From: Myxocyprinus asiaticus
Lineage: Eukaryota > Chordata > Actinopteri > Cypriniformes > Catostomidae
Reading direction: 5' to 3'
Assembly (NCBI RefSeq): GCF_019703515.2
Contig: NC_059347.1
Span: forward strand, 20,234,001-20,298,000
DNA: 64,000 bases
A program made the position numbers and the translations under genes. The notes under the pieces are model-generated. The model saw only the letters and a program-made list of their open reading frames with translations, ran no database searches and was not told where the DNA came from. Shown one piece after another: positions 61,048 through 64,000 of this stretch (its first letter is position 1; every line of letters starts with the position of its first letter).

Positions 61048-61865
61048 GTGAGTAAACGGGATGAACTGTATTTTTTTTTTCCTTCAGTTTATTTAGACTT
61101 TGAGTGAACATTAGTCATTCAATTACCGATTTTATATCTGAAGTCTGCCTGTACATCCCTGCTATGCAAATGCCCCATACATGTAATTATTTATTTATTT
61201 AAAGTCTGGAATTTTTCCTGTTTCTTGAAAGCTTTAGCAAATTAGATGTACAGTGTATCTACAGTACCTGTAACTAACTTAATTTGTGAACAGTTCACTG
61301 AAACTGAAGTAAGATACAAACATAAATTTTCAGACATATATATTGTGAACATTAAAGTGCTCGTTCAGAGTTATACATTCATCAAAAAGTGCCTTTTTCT
61401 CCCAGTCACTTGCCTGAGAGTACACACTTTCTCTCTCTCTCTCTCTCTCTCTCTGCCTCACACACGCAGGGGGGGAGTGAGGGAGAAGAGCAAAGCTGGT
61501 TAAAATTAAATGGATTTACTAGGTTTAAATGGCAAACAAACACGTAATTTCTGACATGTATCCATGTATGACTTCAGAGACCACTTCAATATGAAAACAG
61601 GCAAATCACGGGCATTTAAGGTGATTTAAAAACATCGGTCTGACTTTTTAAGGACCCCTGAGGGAAAGGACATGTTGTCACCTTAAAACAAGCAGATATT
61701 ACTGCTTTTCCTACTTACATTACAAATTGTGGACAGTTTTGCCATGTCCCTTGGTGATCATTGTGCTATATTGATAAGCTGCACATCTGGGCAGTTGAAT
61801 GCTCTGACATCGCGATCTGCGAATAGCTTCTCCCTCGTAACGACATTATCCATAACAAGCAACTT
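61048..61865. other. kcnt1 intron with a (TC)n run
   Basis: (TC)n at about 61430-61454 and otherwise ordinary AT-rich intron. No further kcnt1 exon recognised. Confidence 0.5.
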
Positions 61866-63750
61866 TTTCAGATTAACATTTTTATTGGTTGATTCTCAAA
61901 CATAACACAGATCAAAGCAAAATATACAGTCACAGACTCAACCAATATCCCCCTTAACCCCCATTAATTCAGATAAGATACTGGACTCTTATCTATCTAG
62001 AAGGAATCCAATAGAAACGATGCAAAATCTTAAACTGAATAAGGCATACCCTTGCATCCCTAGACATATTTTTTAAAACAATTTTAAATTCTTTCCCACT
62101 CCCCATCCTCCAATACCAAGTTCAAATCTCTTTCCCATAACCTCTTAAGAGCTGTTAAGGCCCCATCATCAAGACCCTGAATCAACGAGGAATAATACTG
62201 AAGCTTCCAAAGGCTGTGAGCACCATACAAAGAGTGTCTGCAGCTTTAGGGGGATGCGTACTACCACCAAAATTAGTACAAAGTAAATGGCGCAACTGTA
62301 AATACCTGAAAAATTGAGACCTAGAAAATCCAAATTGCTGTGTTATATTTTTAAATGATCTCAAATCTCCATTTTCATAAAGGTCACCAAGTGTAGCAAC
62401 ACCCCTCTCCATCCATTCTTTCCAGCAAAAGGGGGACTTGTTAATACATAATTTGGGGTTCAGCCATATGCTTGAGGAAACATTTAGGTAAGTATCAAAA
62501 TTGAACATGGGATGCATTTTTACTTCTCTAGGCAGTTTAATAGAAAGACTTTGCAATGGTGAAATTGGGGCAAGGATCGCTTGTATAATTTTGTACCAGG
62601 GAGGGGCGCTCTCAGGTGGAAGAGACCAGTGGGCCAAGTGACTAAGTTTAAAAGAATAGTAATAAAAAATTTTTTTGGGGGAGGCCTAAACCTCCTTTGT
62701 CAATTGGTCTATGTAACTTACTGAAATGAAACCGAGGTAATTTACTATTCCAAATAAAAAAAAAACATAGATATTTTATCAAATTTGTTCAAATAAGAAA
62801 GAGGAACTTCTAGAGGGCGAGACTGTAGTAAATAATTGAATTTGGGGATACAATTCATTTTTATAACATAAACCTTGAGACCTTCCCTGCCATAGAAAAA
62901 TGTAGTGAAGCCCACCTATCAAAATCACACGAGAACTTTTTCATTAATGGTTCAAAATTAACTAACTATATCTCTCAAATTTGCTGTAAATAAAATGCCT
63001 AAATCCCTAATGCCTTGTTTGGGCCATTGAAAGGCGCAAGCTTGGAAAGCTGTGGTAGAGCAGTACGCTGTCAGAGCAAGAGCTTCCGATTTAGAACAAT
63101 TCACCCTGTATCCTGAAAATTTAGAGAAAGAATTAATAATTCTGTGGAGGCTAGGCATAGATCTACTAGGGTCGGAGACATATAATAATGTATCATCTGC
63201 GTAGAGTAAACGTTTATGCACCACACCACCTGTTACAATACCTGGAAAATCATCCTCTTTTCTTATTGTGGCTGCTTATGGTTTCAGGGCAAGACAGAAC
63301 AATAAAGGGGAGAGAGGACAGCCTTGCCGGGTTCCCCTACCAAGTGAAAACAATCTGAAATCCATTAGTTTGCACTGCCGCTCACAGATGTTTATAGAGT
63401 AGCTTAATCCACCCAATAAAAGAGTTCTCAAACCCGTAAATTTCCAAAATCTTAAAAAGATAGTCCCATTCCACCCTATCAAACGCCTTCTCGGTGTCAA
63501 GTGGGATGGCAGCAATCTACTGACCAAATAATATTTATAAAACATCTAATATTATCAGAAGAACTATGACCACGAATAAACCACACTTCATCTATATGTA
63601 TAACAGAGTAATTATTCTGCTTAATCGATTAGCCAGAATTTTAGACAATATTTAGCATCGAACTAAAATTGGACGATAACTTTTACATTCATTTGGGTCT
63701 TTATCTTTTTTAAGAATGAGGCTGATCAGGGCTTGCATCATGGGTCATAA
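61866..63750 (-). mobile_element. 5'-truncated LINE-1 (RT and ORF2 C-terminus), antisense to kcnt1
   Basis: Minus-strand frames carry L1 ORF2 pieces in order. 'RGTRQGCPLSPLLFCLALKP' (63545-63276) is the RT block before the catalytic loop. 'LLYADDTLLYVSDP' (63224-62958) holds the Y-A-D-D active site, followed by 'INSFSKFSGYRVNCSKSEAL'. 62637-62182 is the distal ORF2 region ('WKEWMERGVATLGDLYENG', 'FFRYLQLRHLL'). Frame breaks between them mark it as dead. The 3' end is near 61866. The endonuclease part is missing. Confidence 0.88.
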
Positions 63751-64000
63751 CAATCAAATTAAACATTAAACATGATTTTCACTAGAGGGCAAAATGTGAT
63801 TGTCGTATCTGCAGGTCAGAGACTATGAAACGGGGGTGTAATCAGCTGTCAGTCATTGATGGTCTATGACAGTTTGGGCACACCAAGATGGCCGCTCAAA
63901 TACTTCTGGTGGCTTCACCTTCTGCTGGCAGTTTATCGTTGCATCAGCAATACAGTTCTATATATGTATCAGTGATATATGCTGTATGTATCAGACTTAC
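63751..64000. other. Right edge of window, unassigned
   Basis: No exon or repeat is recognised in the last 250 bases. Confidence 0.4.

Noticed and set aside
61246..61503. Frame after the S1 exon as the next kcnt1 exon
   Set aside because: It contains the (TC)n translation and no transmembrane or conserved KNa motif. The expected next exon is absent from the window.

Overview
This is a vertebrate, almost certainly teleost (probably cyprinid) nuclear window. The signs are long AT-rich introns, classical GT-AG splice sites, tRNA-derived SINEs, Tc1, hAT, Harbinger and Angel-type DNA elements, a LINE-1 and several DIRS-type tyrosine-recombinase retrotransposons. There are no bacterial-style operons, rRNA genes or CRISPR arrays, and most open frames longer than 60 codons are chance or transposon-derived.

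The only host gene I recognise is the 5' part of a plus-strand sodium-activated potassium channel gene, best assigned to kcnt1 (Slack/KNa1.1). It has two alternative coding first exons: a Slick-like 'A' start at 18355-18449 and a Slack-B-like start at 41162-41316. A 39-nt exon follows at 52131-52169, then shared exons at 58286-58365 and 60942-61047. The last of these ends in the first transmembrane segment region, so the pore and RCK domains must lie beyond the right edge. Every junction is phase 2 except the one between the last two exons (phase 1), and all predicted joins stay open. Two candidate leader exons (to 15951, and 17220-17265) lie upstream of exon A and may encode extended N-termini.

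The rest is intron or flank filled with mobile DNA. DIRS copies lie at 5112-8490 (minus), 22919-24681 (plus), 25831-28078 (minus) and 58438-60677 (minus). The two middle pieces break at the same element coordinate and look like one insertion split by a local inversion. The three copies that keep the 3' end carry an internal complementary region equal to the joined element termini, the mark of circular DIRS replication. The last copy fills about 87% of one kcnt1 intron. Other elements have readable ends and target duplications: hAT-like elements at 3477-4214 (with a second one nested at 3657-4068), 8786-9284, 13839-14907, 31397-32247 and 53198-54860; Harbinger-like MITEs at 34121-34379, 41788-41983 and 43231-44041; a mariner-like MITE at 57719-58205; a gutted Tc1 at 36589-37602; Angel-type foldback elements at 38028-40052; and a 5'-truncated LINE-1 at 61866-63750.

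All assignments come from reading the sequence and from memory of the families. No alignment or database search was run.
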